Shown in pieces: positions 7,477 to 15,222 of a stretch of 26,763 nt of DNA (within the stretch, counting starts at the first letter, position 1; every line of letters begins with the position of its first letter). The stretch lies in the NCBI GenBank assembly GCA_023392595.1, contig JAEVYU010000038.1, positions 1 to 26,763 of the forward strand. Reading direction: 5' to 3'. Source of the stretch: Bacillota bacterium. GTDB taxonomy: Bacteria > Bacillota > UBA4882 > UBA8346. The position numbers and the translations under genes were made by a program. Under the pieces are notes generated by a model. It was not told the DNA's origin and made no database searches. It worked only from the letters and a program-made list of their open reading frames with translations.

Positions 7477-8436
7477 TTACCTTCCCTTCATCAACCGCCC
7501 CACCGCTTCCAAATCAGGCAGAGCCGGTATGGCGCCTTTCTTGGTTGTTGTTAAAGCGCCCACCGCGTTGGCAAAGGTGGCGATCTTCTGAAACTCATTC
7601 CGGCTCAGATTGTGAATTTCTCCTAGGGTTAGCCCGCTCAAATGATATAAAATCCCGCCCAAAAAGGCGTCCCCTGCTCCGGTCGTATCAACGACCTGAA
7701 CCTGAAAGGTCGGTATGTGGCCTGCGCCCCCCGGATAACGGTAATAACATCCTTCCGCTCCCAGGGTAACCAAAATGACCGGAACACCCATTTCATACAG
7801 AATGGATGATCCCTTCTCCAAATCCGCCGTACCGGTCAATAGCTCCAATTCGGTTTCGGAAACTTTGATGATATCGGCATATTCCAGACCGCTTTTCATG
7901 ATGGAAACGGCCTGTGGTTCACTGGACCATAACGGGGGACGGTAATTGGGGTCGTAAGAAATCTTGATCCCGTTCCCCTTGGCAAACTTCAGCGCCGCCA
8001 GAGTGGCGCTCCGCGAAGGCTCGCTGGTCATTGAAATGGAGCCAAAATGAAAAACTTTCGCCTCTTTGATAAGATCATAATCAATATCATCCGGGCCCAG
8101 CATCATATCGGCTCCGGGATTACGGTAAAAACTGAAGGAACGGTCGCCGCCCGGCGTTAAATGCACAAAGGCCAACGTTGTATTGACGGTTTGGGAAAAT
8201 TTCAACCCCCGGATGTCGATGCCATTGCTCTGGAGCACATCCTTTAAAAAAAGCCCGAACTGATCCTTCCCGACCATGCCGATAAAAGCGCTCGTTTTGT
8301 TAAGCTTGGCCATGGCAGCCAGAACATTGGCCGGTGCTCCACCGGGGTTTTGCTCCAATACCGGGCTCCCGGATGGCGATAACCCGCAGGGTGTAAAATC
8401 AATCAGTAATTCTCCCAAAGCCACTCCATCCAACAT
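7477..8436 (-). CDS. PfkB-family sugar kinase, probable fructokinase
   Basis: At 319 residues this has the normal length and layout of a ribokinase/PfkB kinase. It has the N-terminal GELLIDF strand, the PGGAPANVLAAMAKL signature at 31-45, and the C-terminal DTTGAGDAFLGG signature at 250-261, whose Asp256 is the expected catalytic base. The sequence style (GGAPANVA, DPNYRPPLW) is that of bacterial fructokinases (ScrK type), which phosphorylate fructose at C6 with ATP in sucrose or fructose use. No transporter or sucrose hydrolase is adjacent, so the substrate is inferred from similarity alone. GGAGG lies about 12 bases before the ATG, and a TATAAT lies upstream at 8478-8483. Confidence 0.85.
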   Translation of the reverse strand: MLDGVALGELLIDFTPCGLSPSGSPVLEQNPGGAPANVLAAMAKLNKTSAFIGMVGKDQFGLFLKDVLQSNGIDIRGLKFSQTVNTTLAFVHLTPGGDRSFSFYRNPGADMMLGPDDIDYDLIKEAKVFHFGSISMTSEPSRSATLAALKFAKGNGIKISYDPNYRPPLWSSEPQAVSIMKSGLEYADIIKVSETELELLTGTADLEKGSSILYEMGVPVILVTLGAEGCYYRYPGGAGHIPTFQVQVVDTTGAGDAFLGGILYHLSGLTLGEIHNLSRNEFQKIATFANAVGALTTTKKGAIPALPDLEAVGRLMKGR

Positions 8437-8477
8437 GTCTCACCCGCTCCTCCAGCTTATTTCCACAGCTTTATTGT

Positions 8478-8483
8478 ATTATA
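8478..8483 (-). promoter_or_regulatory. Likely -10 box of the fructokinase promoter
   Basis: On the minus strand TATAAT lies about 40 bases upstream of the kinase start. No good TTGACA sits at 16-18 bases above it, so this may be a weak or activator-dependent sigma-A promoter. Confidence 0.35.
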
Positions 8484-8592
8484 ACATCATTTGATTGCCG
8501 TCTACACAACGGGTTTTTACGCACAGGATAAGCAGGGCAAATTATATCGCTCTTCAAAATTTTCTTTTGCAACAGCCCCCTTTTTTTTACCC

Positions 8593-8943
8593 TTATTTCC
8601 CCTGCCCGGAATTGTTCTTGGCAATAAACGCCTTGATAAGCTCCAAAATAATTTTTTGATCCTCGGCGCTCATGCGCTCAACTTCCATAAAGGCGCTGAG
8701 TAATTCCTCATTTTGGGCCAGCAACGTTAACGGTGCTTTTTCACTATCCGATACCAGATATTCAACGGGTAGTTCAAAAAAATCCGCCAGTTTTCGATAG
8801 GCCTCCATCGACGGCCTTACCCCGGATTCAATTTTCGCGACGTAACGATCGGAAAAACCAAGTTTTTCGCTTAGCTCATTTTGGGTAAGGTTTCTTTCCC
8901 TTCGTAATTTTTTAAGTTTGGTTCCCAGAACATTTTTCGGCAT
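8593..8943 (-). CDS. XRE-family (SinR-like) transcriptional regulator
   Basis: The protein is 116 residues. Its N-terminal HTH_3 domain (about 7-62) reads LGTKLKKLRRERNLTQNELS, then FSDRYVAKIESGVRPS, then ELPVEYLV. A C-terminal helix pair (MSAEDQKIILELIKAFI) resembles a SinR-type multimerisation tail. GAGGA precedes the ATG. It is divergent from the Spo0E-like gene, and a 19-bp palindrome lies just upstream of its own start, overlapping the region from which both would be transcribed. Autoregulation and control of the Spo0E-like gene are plausible inferences. It has the same architecture as the 1105-1446 protein, but the two sequences are clearly diverged. Confidence 0.85.
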   Translation of the reverse strand: MPKNVLGTKLKKLRRERNLTQNELSEKLGFSDRYVAKIESGVRPSMEAYRKLADFFELPVEYLVSDSEKAPLTLLAQNEELLSAFMEVERMSAEDQKIILELIKAFIAKNNSGQGK

Positions 8944-8964
8944 CGGAAGTCCTCAATAATTATT

Positions 8965-8983
8965 TGTATAAAATTTTTATACA
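8965..8983. promoter_or_regulatory. Palindromic operator candidate between XRE and Spo0E-like genes
   Basis: TGTATAAAATTTTTATACA has 8-bp perfect arms (TGTATAAA / TTTATACA) around a 3-base centre. It sits 22 bases from the XRE start and just upstream of the plus-strand TTGACA at 8988, so a bound dimer could affect both genes. Confidence 0.5.
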
Positions 8984-8987
8984 TTCG

Positions 8988-9017
8988 TTGACAATTGGTG
9001 TAAAATTGTAGTATAAT
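8988..9017 (+). promoter_or_regulatory. Sigma-A-type promoter driving the Spo0E-like gene
   Basis: TTGACA (8988-8993) and TATAAT (9012-9017) are both perfect consensus, separated by 18 bases. The first downstream gene is the Spo0E-like gene at 9206, giving a leader of roughly 180 bases in which I recognise no riboswitch. Confidence 0.65.
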
Positions 9018-9205
9018 TTTCCTGTTAATTACAAATTCATTGTCGTCGTCCTATACTTAAAAAATTAAAAACAGCTATCCATTACCGGTTAAAAGAATAA
9101 ATAAAGCAGGCCCAAACGCATTCCATTTGCGACCCTAGTTTTTTATTGCCTAAAAATTACACTTATTACCATTATATCATTTATTATGGGAAAGTAAAAA
9201 GGGAC

Positions 9206-9409
9206 ATGTCAAAAACTCTTACTCTGGAACAAAAAATAGCCGCAGCCCGCAGCAAGCTCCAGAAAGCTTACGAGGCCCGCGGCTACACCGACTCCACTGT
9301 TCTGGCAGCCAGTGTTGAACTGGATGAGCTACTTAACATCTTTCAAAAAAGGATGCTGAAAAAGACCTTTCCGGGGTTTAAAACAGAAACTTCCAAGATA
9401 AAAAAATAA
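9206..9409 (+). CDS. Spo0E-like sporulation regulatory aspartyl-phosphate phosphatase
   Basis: This 67-residue helical hairpin protein contains SVELDELLNIF, the local version of the Spo0E-family S-x-E-L-D-x-L-I signature, preceded by an IAAARSKLQKAYEARGYTDS helix. Family members remove phosphate from Spo0A and so restrain entry to sporulation. I choose the ATG at 9206, which begins MSKTLTLEQKI right before the conserved region. An upstream frame begins at 9146, and neither start has a strong ribosome site. The basic tail (KKTFPGFKTETSKIKK) is longer than in minimal members. It suggests the host carries the Spo0A phosphorelay. A consensus promoter and an XRE palindrome lie upstream. Confidence 0.75.
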   Translation: MSKTLTLEQKIAAARSKLQKAYEARGYTDSTVLAASVELDELLNIFQKRMLKKTFPGFKTETSKIKK

Positions 9410-9441
9410 TGGTAATACGCTTTGGTAACAGAAGGGAATGC

Positions 9442-10044
9442 TCAATTCCCAACCGGAATATTTTGCCATTGTCCATATTCCAAATAAACAATGGTCTTAT
9501 TCCCGATTTCAGCTCCGCAAAACTTTTTTACGATATAAAGAGCGAGATCGATTCCAGCCGAACTCCCCGCTGAAGTCATGACTTTACCATAAGAAACAAA
9601 TCGATTCTGACGATTGATGGTGGTTTGCGGTGCAATCTCTTGCAATTCATCAATGTCTTCATGATGCGTGATCGACTCTAAATCATCCAAAAGTCCAATC
9701 TTTCCCAAGATAAGGGCTCCGGAACAAACCGAAGCGGTTACTTGTGATTGCTCATAGTTCCGGCGTATCCATTGCAAAATTTGAAGTTCATTCATTTCAA
9801 CTTTTGTGCCTTCACCGCCTGGAATGATTAAAATATCAAGCGACGGGTGATTGTCAAAACTATAGTCGGGGACAATCTTCAGTCCATCGATTGTTTGAAT
9901 CTCTTTGCCATCACGGCTGATGGTAAAGGTATTAAAGAACTGCTTATCATTTAATTTGGAAGTGACGGTAAATACTTCATACGGTCCGGCAAAATCCAAT
10001 AATCCAACGCCATTAAACACTAAAATACCGACATTTAACATCAT
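9442..10044 (-). CDS. DJ-1/PfpI-family protein (isonitrile-hydratase/GlxA-like)
   Basis: The 200-residue single domain has the class-I glutamine-amidotransferase-like fold. VGILVFNGVGLLDFAGPYEV opens it, then DILIIPGGEGT, and then the nucleophile elbow ASVCSGALILG with Cys107. The Asp at 17 and the overall pattern match the branch that includes isonitrile hydratases and the sensor domains of GlxA/FtrA-type AraC regulators. There is no HTH domain here, so it is the stand-alone form. The substrate is unknown; it could be a hydratase, a deglycase-like enzyme or a sensor. Start ATG-ATG is ambiguous by one codon. It follows the methyltransferase on the same strand after 169 bases. Confidence 0.8.
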   Translation of the reverse strand: MMLNVGILVFNGVGLLDFAGPYEVFTVTSKLNDKQFFNTFTISRDGKEIQTIDGLKIVPDYSFDNHPSLDILIIPGGEGTKVEMNELQILQWIRRNYEQSQVTASVCSGALILGKIGLLDDLESITHHEDIDELQEIAPQTTINRQNRFVSYGKVMTSAGSSAGIDLALYIVKKFCGAEIGNKTIVYLEYGQWQNIPVGN

Positions 10045-10213
10045 TTTCTTGTTTTCTTTTCTTCTTTATTTTGCCTACGGATTGATAAATCACCATGCGG
10101 TCTGTCCCACTTCAGTTTCACCCAAGATCCTTAAGATTTAAGAATTATATCTCTTTTCAATTTTTCAGTCAAAGACGATTCGGTTAATAAATTAAAAAAA
10201 AAGGATGAACTGT

Positions 10214-11053
10214 CTAACTGTGTTCGACCCATATAAAATTCATCATTGGCGCTATTTCTTCAAACAACTCTCCATTTTCCAAAGTCAGAAATCTCTTTTC
10301 CATATCATGGCAATCAACGTGTTCGATAAGGGTATACCCGTTATCCCTCACAAAATTCCCGATATTCCCGGATATGCCGAATTGAATGGTTTCCTCTTGC
10401 AGTCCCGTGTGAATCAAATCATTTCCGGTTTGTGCGGTTTGAAAATCAAAACACAGCTGACTGCCGGAAGCGGAATTCTCTTTTATCATTTTCAACATGC
10501 GGAGCACGGCGGAAAAAGATAAATAAAAAGTGACCCCTTCCCACAGGAACAGGGTTTGTTTAGATTCATCAAAATCGCTCTTTCTCATCAACTGAATGAA
10601 ATCATCTTTTTCGAAATCCACAGTAACAAATGAAATATTTTCCCGGATTTCGATCTTGTTTTCCCGTAACAAGGAGAGTTTATGGGTTTGGGTGGCTTCC
10701 GCATCCACTTCAAATATCCGGGTATTTCTGATCCAATTTGCAAAACGGTACGGCCGGCTGTCGTAACCGGCGCCTAAAAGAACAATCTGGCCCAGATCAT
10801 TTTGAAGGGCTTTTTTATAAATATTATCAAAGTATTGGGTTCTGGCAATCACATACCCGTACATTCCTTTGGGAATGCTTTTTTTAATCGTTTCTCTGGA
10901 ATCTTGGGTCCGAAAAAAACTGCGCCGCTCCTCCGGCAAAAAAAACTCTGCCAAATCGTCGCCGCAGTTGACTTTATGGTCCTTTTCATAGTTCGATAAA
11001 GCGCGTAATGAAGCCGTGATCCAGGCAGTTTGAGAGACTTTGTCCTTATCCAT
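10214..11053 (-). CDS. LCMT-family class I SAM-dependent methyltransferase
   Basis: This 279-residue protein has the leucine-carboxyl-methyltransferase/PpmS-type layout. There is a conserved basic-acidic helix ARTQYFDNI (R71), a SAM-binding motif I VLLGAGYDSRPYRF at 91-104, the acidic end of strand 2 FEVDAEAT at about 114-121, and a later FLWEGVTFYLS motif. Related bacterial enzymes methylate small molecules or carboxylates, often in secondary metabolism. The substrate here cannot be told from sequence. AAGGAG lies about 10 bases before the ATG, and a good promoter with an overlapping palindrome is seen at 11169-11197. It could share a transcript with the DJ-1-like gene downstream. Confidence 0.85.
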   Translation of the reverse strand: MDKDKVSQTAWITASLRALSNYEKDHKVNCGDDLAEFFLPEERRSFFRTQDSRETIKKSIPKGMYGYVIARTQYFDNIYKKALQNDLGQIVLLGAGYDSRPYRFANWIRNTRIFEVDAEATQTHKLSLLRENKIEIRENISFVTVDFEKDDFIQLMRKSDFDESKQTLFLWEGVTFYLSFSAVLRMLKMIKENSASGSQLCFDFQTAQTGNDLIHTGLQEETIQFGISGNIGNFVRDNGYTLIEHVDCHDMEKRFLTLENGELFEEIAPMMNFIWVEHS

Positions 11054-11168
11054 CCTTTGACAACTCCTTTTTGAACACCCTTAAAAACAGCTATTGTTCC
11101 ATGAAGGGGGGGTTGTGATATTCCACCGCTTCTTCAATAAGATACTTTTCATCCCTTCCAATGTCTGA

Positions 11169-11197
11169 ATTTTACTAATATATGACAATTTTGTCAA
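11169..11197 (-). promoter_or_regulatory. Promoter of the methyltransferase gene with overlapping palindrome
   Basis: On the minus strand TTGACA (11192-11197) and TAAAAT (11169-11174) are 17 bases apart. TGACAATTTTGTCA, a perfect 14-bp palindrome at 11183-11196, overlaps the -35 box and spacer, an ideal place for a repressor. The remaining intergenic space to 11396 is AT-rich with no other gene. Confidence 0.6.
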
Positions 11198-11318
11198 CCA
11201 AGATATTCTATGTCAATAGCGTTAATATTCCAAATTTATTTTCCGAAACTTACCGCCATGCCGGTACGTGGCAAAGTCAAAAAATCAATCAAATTTTAAT
11301 TTACAAAAATTTAGATTA

Positions 11319-11349
11319 TTGTTAAAAACTTACAATCAAATGGTATAAT
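11319..11349 (+). promoter_or_regulatory. Probable promoter of the CBM2-CE2 esterase gene
   Basis: TATAAT at 11344-11349 is consensus. The best -35 match, TTGTTA at 11319-11324, lies 19 bases away, slightly long. It is followed by a ~45-base leader and AAGGAGGGA at 11381-11389, 8 bases before the TTG start. Confidence 0.45.
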
Positions 11350-11396
11350 AATCTTAGCTAGCCACCTGGCGAGTACGATGAAGGAGGGATAGTATT

Positions 11397-12848
11397 TTGA
11401 ATAAAGGAACAAGGGAAAAACTGATTGTTTTTGCAGCATGTTTATTGTTGGGTATTTTCATGGTAACTGGTTTCATTCAGCCAAATCAACAGACGATCAT
11501 CGCAGCCAATAACTATTCCGTGGATTACAGCCAGTCCGATTGGGAGTCCGGAGCCACCGTCAATGTGACCATCACCAATCATGATTCGGCTGCCGTTGAG
11601 GGCTGGACTTTGGAGTGGACATTCTCCGGCAACCAGCGGATCACAAACATCTGGAACGCCGGTTATACCCAAAACGGAACTTCCGTAACAGCCGCCAATC
11701 TATCCTACAACTCCGCAATAGCGGCAAAGGGCGGAACGGTGAGTTTCGGTTTTACCCTCACCTATAGCGGAACGAATGCCAAACCAACCGGGTTTATCTT
11801 GAACGGCAACGCCACTCCGACGCCGACGCCGACGCCGACACCAACACCCACGCCCATCGCCGATTCCAAAGTCTTGTACCTCGGGCGTTTTGACACCGGC
11901 GATGCGAGCGGTCCCAAGTTCGCCTGGAGCGCCACCACTATCAAAGCGAATTTTCAAGGAACAGGCATTCGCGTCAATTTAAAATCCGGTGGTGACAATT
12001 GGTTTAATCTGGTTATTGATAACGAAGTCAAAACTCCCCTCAATATTACGTCCAGCACCCCCATGCCCCTCACCTTGGCTGCGGGGCTTGCTCCGGGAAC
12101 CCATACCCTTGAACTCATCAGAAGGACGGAAGCCTGGGTTGGAGAAGTCCAGTTTCTGGGCTTTACCGTAACCGATGGCGCTTTGCTGGAGCCGCCGGCC
12201 GCTTCGGCGCGACGCATCGAATTTGTCGGCGACTCCATTACCTGCGGATACGGGAATGAAGGGACCAGCCAATATCAAAGTTTTACCACAAAAAATGAAA
12301 ATGCTTACCTGGCCTATGGTTCGGTGGCCGCCCGGACACTGAAAGCGGACCAAATTACACTCGCCTGGTCGGGCAAAGGCGTGATTCGCAATTATGGCGG
12401 AGATACTACAGATCTGATGCCCCAACTTTATCTCCGGATATTGCCCTACAACTCCACTCTGCTATGGGATCCCAGCCGGTCGGTTCCCCAAGTGGTGGTA
12501 ATCAATCTGGGCACCAACGACTTCAGCACCGGCGCGCCTGATAAAACCGTCTTCGTCACCGCTTATGCAAATTTCGTAAAACAAATCCGGAACCAATATC
12601 CCAATGCCCATATTTACTGCGCCTTAGGCCCGATGTTAAACGGCGATAATCTCATCCATGGGCGGGACTTCATCACTACGGCGGTCAATCAATTTCAATC
12701 CGCAGGAGATGTCAAAGTCCATTTCATTGAATTTCCAATGCAGGACGGAACCCTCGGTTACGGCGAGGACTGGCACCCTTCCGTTGCTACGCACGCCCGG
12801 ATGGCCGGTCAACTTGTCCAACAGATCAAAACCGATCTGGGATGGTAA
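11397..12848 (+). CDS. Secreted CBM2 - PT linker - CE2-type SGNH acetyl-esterase
   Basis: The 483-residue product starts at TTG behind AAGGAGGGA. Residues 1-36 are a signal peptide (basic start, LIVFAACLLLGIFMV core, cut near IIAAN). Residues about 38-140 are a family 2 carbohydrate-binding module with spaced surface tryptophans (DWESG, GWTLEW, IWNAGY). A (TP)n linker follows at about 141-154. The rest matches family CE2: a jelly-roll N-domain (YLGRFDTGDASGPKFAWSA) and an SGNH domain with GDSIT (Ser280), GTND (372-375) and DWHPS (Asp458, His460). CE2 enzymes remove acetyl groups from xylan and glucomannan oligomers. CBM2 should tether it to cellulose or xylan. It is monocistronic and bounded by a terminator. 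Confidence 0.9.
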   Translation: MNKGTREKLIVFAACLLLGIFMVTGFIQPNQQTIIAANNYSVDYSQSDWESGATVNVTITNHDSAAVEGWTLEWTFSGNQRITNIWNAGYTQNGTSVTAANLSYNSAIAAKGGTVSFGFTLTYSGTNAKPTGFILNGNATPTPTPTPTPTPTPIADSKVLYLGRFDTGDASGPKFAWSATTIKANFQGTGIRVNLKSGGDNWFNLVIDNEVKTPLNITSSTPMPLTLAAGLAPGTHTLELIRRTEAWVGEVQFLGFTVTDGALLEPPAASARRIEFVGDSITCGYGNEGTSQYQSFTTKNENAYLAYGSVAARTLKADQITLAWSGKGVIRNYGGDTTDLMPQLYLRILPYNSTLLWDPSRSVPQVVVINLGTNDFSTGAPDKTVFVTAYANFVKQIRNQYPNAHIYCALGPMLNGDNLIHGRDFITTAVNQFQSAGDVKVHFIEFPMQDGTLGYGEDWHPSVATHARMAGQLVQQIKTDLGW

Positions 12849-12863
12849 AGGAATTTTAAAAAT

Positions 12864-12918
12864 AAAAACCGTAATCAGGTCCAGTTTCGTTCCTAAGGGA
12901 CCGGGGATTACGGTTTTT
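12864..12918. terminator. Bidirectional rho-independent terminator
   Basis: AAAAACCGTAATC (12864-12876) pairs with GATTACGGTTTTT (12906-12918), and an inner GGTCC / GGACC pair extends the stem. T-runs on both strands let it end the esterase transcript (plus) and the etf operon (minus). Confidence 0.85.
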
Positions 12919-12963
12919 GTTTGATTTCACGGTTTTAGAAAGTATGCTTTTTAAAAAAGTTCA

Positions 12964-14157
12964 TCAGGAATTCAAGGCTTTTTTAAACTCCTTGGTGAGC
13001 AGCGGCAAGATTTCCAGCACATCTCCCACGATTCCGAAAGTTGCCACTTTGAAAATCGGCGCATCGGGGTTTTTATTGATGGCGATAATGATGTCCGATG
13101 ACGACATTCCGGCCAAATGCTGAATCGCGCCATGGATACCGCAGGCGAAATAAATCTTCGGCCCGACGGTTTTACCGGTTTGCCCGACTTGATGCGCATA
13201 GGGCATCCATCCGGCGTCCACCGAGGCGCGGGAAGCGCCGACCGCTCCGCCTAAAACGTTAGCCAGCTCTTTTACATACTCAAAATTTTTGGGATCACCC
13301 AGTCCCCGGCCACCGGAGACGATGATGTTGGCTTCCTCCAGATTTACCGAGGAACCGACTTCGTTAACCACTTCCAACACTTTGGCCCGAATGTTCCAGG
13401 CGGTCGTAGAAAGATCAACTTTGGCGATATCTCCGCTCCGGCTTCCATTTTCGGCCAGGGGTTTAAATACCTTCGGACGCACGGTCGCCATCTGCGGACG
13501 GTGATTGGGGCATAGAATGGTCGCCATTAAATTGCCGCCGAAAGCAGGCCGGGTTTGTAAGAGGTTCTTTTCCGCGACATCGACGGCCAGCGCGGTACAG
13601 TCAGCGGTAAGTCCGGTTCCCAAACGGGCTGCCACTTTTGGGCCTAAGGAGCGGCCGATCGCCGTGGCGCCGATTAAAACGATATTCGGGTTTTCCTTCT
13701 TTACCAACTCGCTTAACACTTGCGTATAGGAATCTTCCAAGAAATGTTCCAATTCGGGAGCATCGGCCACAAATACTTTATCGGCGCCAAAAGCTACCAA
13801 ACGTTTCGCTTCCGCTTCAATTTTGCTTCCAAGCAAGACTGCAACCAGAGGTTCGCCCAGTTCATCCGCAAGTTTGCGGCCTTCTCCCAATAACTCAAAG
13901 GCCACATTGGAAAGTTTACCCCCGCGTTGTTCCGCGAAAACCCATACCCCCTTATAAAGGGACTTATCGATCGTTATTTTAACATCCCGGGTTATTTCAA
14001 TGGCTTTGAACTTACAGGTTTTAACACAAGTCCCGCACATTGTACAACCATCTTTAATAACAGCTTTATTATCAATAATTTCAATGACTCCAAAAGGGCA
14101 GCTGGGTATGCATAATTTACAGCCACGACATTTATCGTTTAAAACCTTAATCGCCAT
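12964..14157 (-). CDS. etfA: Electron transfer flavoprotein alpha subunit with N-terminal 2[4Fe-4S] ferredoxin domain
   Basis: In 397 residues the first ~60 form a bacterial ferredoxin domain with two clusters (CRGCKLCIPSCP at 10-21 and CTMCGTCVKTCK at 38-49). The ETF alpha N-domain follows, and then the FAD-binding C-domain with GGRGLGDPKNF, SRASVDAGWMPYAHQVGQTG and YFACGIHGAIQHLAG. EtfA passes electrons between the FAD of EtfB and a dehydrogenase; forms with an added ferredoxin domain are known from anaerobes, including caffeyl-CoA reductase and lactate dehydrogenase/Etf complexes. GGAGG precedes the ATG. It is the last gene of the acd-etfB-etfA set, 78 bases after etfB and just before the terminator. 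Bifurcation is plausible but not shown. Confidence 0.92.
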   Translation of the reverse strand: MAIKVLNDKCRGCKLCIPSCPFGVIEIIDNKAVIKDGCTMCGTCVKTCKFKAIEITRDVKITIDKSLYKGVWVFAEQRGGKLSNVAFELLGEGRKLADELGEPLVAVLLGSKIEAEAKRLVAFGADKVFVADAPELEHFLEDSYTQVLSELVKKENPNIVLIGATAIGRSLGPKVAARLGTGLTADCTALAVDVAEKNLLQTRPAFGGNLMATILCPNHRPQMATVRPKVFKPLAENGSRSGDIAKVDLSTTAWNIRAKVLEVVNEVGSSVNLEEANIIVSGGRGLGDPKNFEYVKELANVLGGAVGASRASVDAGWMPYAHQVGQTGKTVGPKIYFACGIHGAIQHLAGMSSSDIIIAINKNPDAPIFKVATFGIVGDVLEILPLLTKEFKKALNS

Positions 14158-14235
14158 GATGGTCCTCCTTATTCATTTCAATCGGGTTCATAGATGGAAA
14201 GGGATCGTCCGCGCCTGTGCGCAGAGCCTTCGCCT

Positions 14236-15027
14236 TTATTGCACGATTTTCCGGCAAACAATCGCATCGACCAAGGCTTTAACCTGTTCCTCAGGGGTTC
14301 CCTCAAAGATCTCGCCTTGACATTTCATTTCCGGCACGAAGATAGTTTTAACCCAGGTCGGTGAACCGTTTAACCCGGACTTTTCCGGTTCAGCCCCGAT
14401 ATCGGCAGCGGTCCAAGAAGGGATCACTGCTTTTTTAGCCCGCATCATACCTTTTAAGGAAGGCATCCGGGGCTCGTTAATTTCTTTGACAACTGTAATT
14501 AATGCCGGCAGGGGCAGCTGAACCCGTTCGAAACCATCTTCGTTCATGCGCTCCACGGTCATTTCCTTCTCACTGATTTCATTGACTTTCTTGACATATG
14601 TGATATGAGGAATGCCCAATTTCTCGGCAATTTCCGGTCCGACTTGAGCCGTATCGCCGTCAATGGCCTGTTTCCCGCAAAGGATCAGTTGGACATCGCC
14701 AATCTTTTCGATTCCCTTGCTAAGCGCATAAGAAGTAGCCAAAGTATCGGAACCGGCAAAAGCCCGATCCGATAATAAAACCGCATCATCAACCCCCATA
14801 CCGATGGTTTCCCGGAGTTGTTCGGCAGCCTGGGGCGGACCCATTGAAATCACCGTAACTGTGCCGCCCAGCTTTTCTTTAATACGCAACGCTTCTTCAA
14901 TGGCATATAAATCAAACGGATTTAAGATACTCTTGACGCCTTCGCGGATCAAGGTATTCGTCTCCGGATTGATTTTCACTTCCGTAGATTCGGGAACTTG
15001 TTTCACGCAAACTACGATCTTCACCAA
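14236..15027 (-). CDS. etfB: Electron transfer flavoprotein beta subunit
   Basis: The 263-residue protein begins KIVVCVKQVPESTEVKI and contains LNPFDLYAIEEALRIKE, CGKQAIDGDTAQVGPEIAEK and the late LPALITVVKEINEPRMPSLK motif, all classic for EtfB. It pairs with the downstream EtfA to form the soluble flavoprotein that carries electrons to or from the acyl-CoA dehydrogenase encoded just upstream. AGGAGG lies before both a TTG at 15027 and a GTG at 15024. Either is possible; the GTG has the more usual 9-base spacing. Between it and the dehydrogenase gene sits a ~155-bp inverted-repeat element. Confidence 0.92.
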   Translation of the reverse strand: MVKIVVCVKQVPESTEVKINPETNTLIREGVKSILNPFDLYAIEEALRIKEKLGGTVTVISMGPPQAAEQLRETIGMGVDDAVLLSDRAFAGSDTLATSYALSKGIEKIGDVQLILCGKQAIDGDTAQVGPEIAEKLGIPHITYVKKVNEISEKEMTVERMNEDGFERVQLPLPALITVVKEINEPRMPSLKGMMRAKKAVIPSWTAADIGAEPEKSGLNGSPTWVKTIFVPEMKCQGEIFEGTPEEQVKALVDAIVCRKIVQ

Positions 15028-15059
15028 ATATCTCCTCCTATAATAATATACTTAAAAAA

Positions 15060-15214
15060 GGGGCTGTCCCAAAAGTACATTGGCGCGTGCCTTCACGCAC
15101 AAAGTACAGGGAGGGAAGAGCGCATGCACAATAAAGAAATACAATATCCAACATTCAAAATCCATGAAGTTATATTGTATTTCTTATTGATTGTAAATAC
15201 TTTTAGACAGCCTC
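15060..15214. mobile_element. Short MITE-like insertion between acyl-CoA dehydrogenase and etfB
   Basis: The left end GGGGCTGTCCCAAAAGT (15060-15076) and the right end read in reverse, GAGGCTGTCTAAAAGT (15214-15199), are imperfect terminal inverted repeats. They are of the GGGGCTGTC-type known from insertion sequence ends. Inside is a long hairpin with a perfect 14-bp stem, AAGAAATACAATAT / ATATTGTATTTCTT (15134-15147 with 15172-15185), and a small GCGTG / CACGC hairpin. There is no transposase, so it would be non-autonomous. No clear target duplication is seen. Confidence 0.65.
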
Positions 15215-15222
15215 GGAATGGA

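Noticed and set aside
8550..8580. GGGGCTGTTGC-type sequence on the minus strand resembling an IS end
   Set aside because: No matching partner end nearby, so a single short match is not enough for a mobile element.
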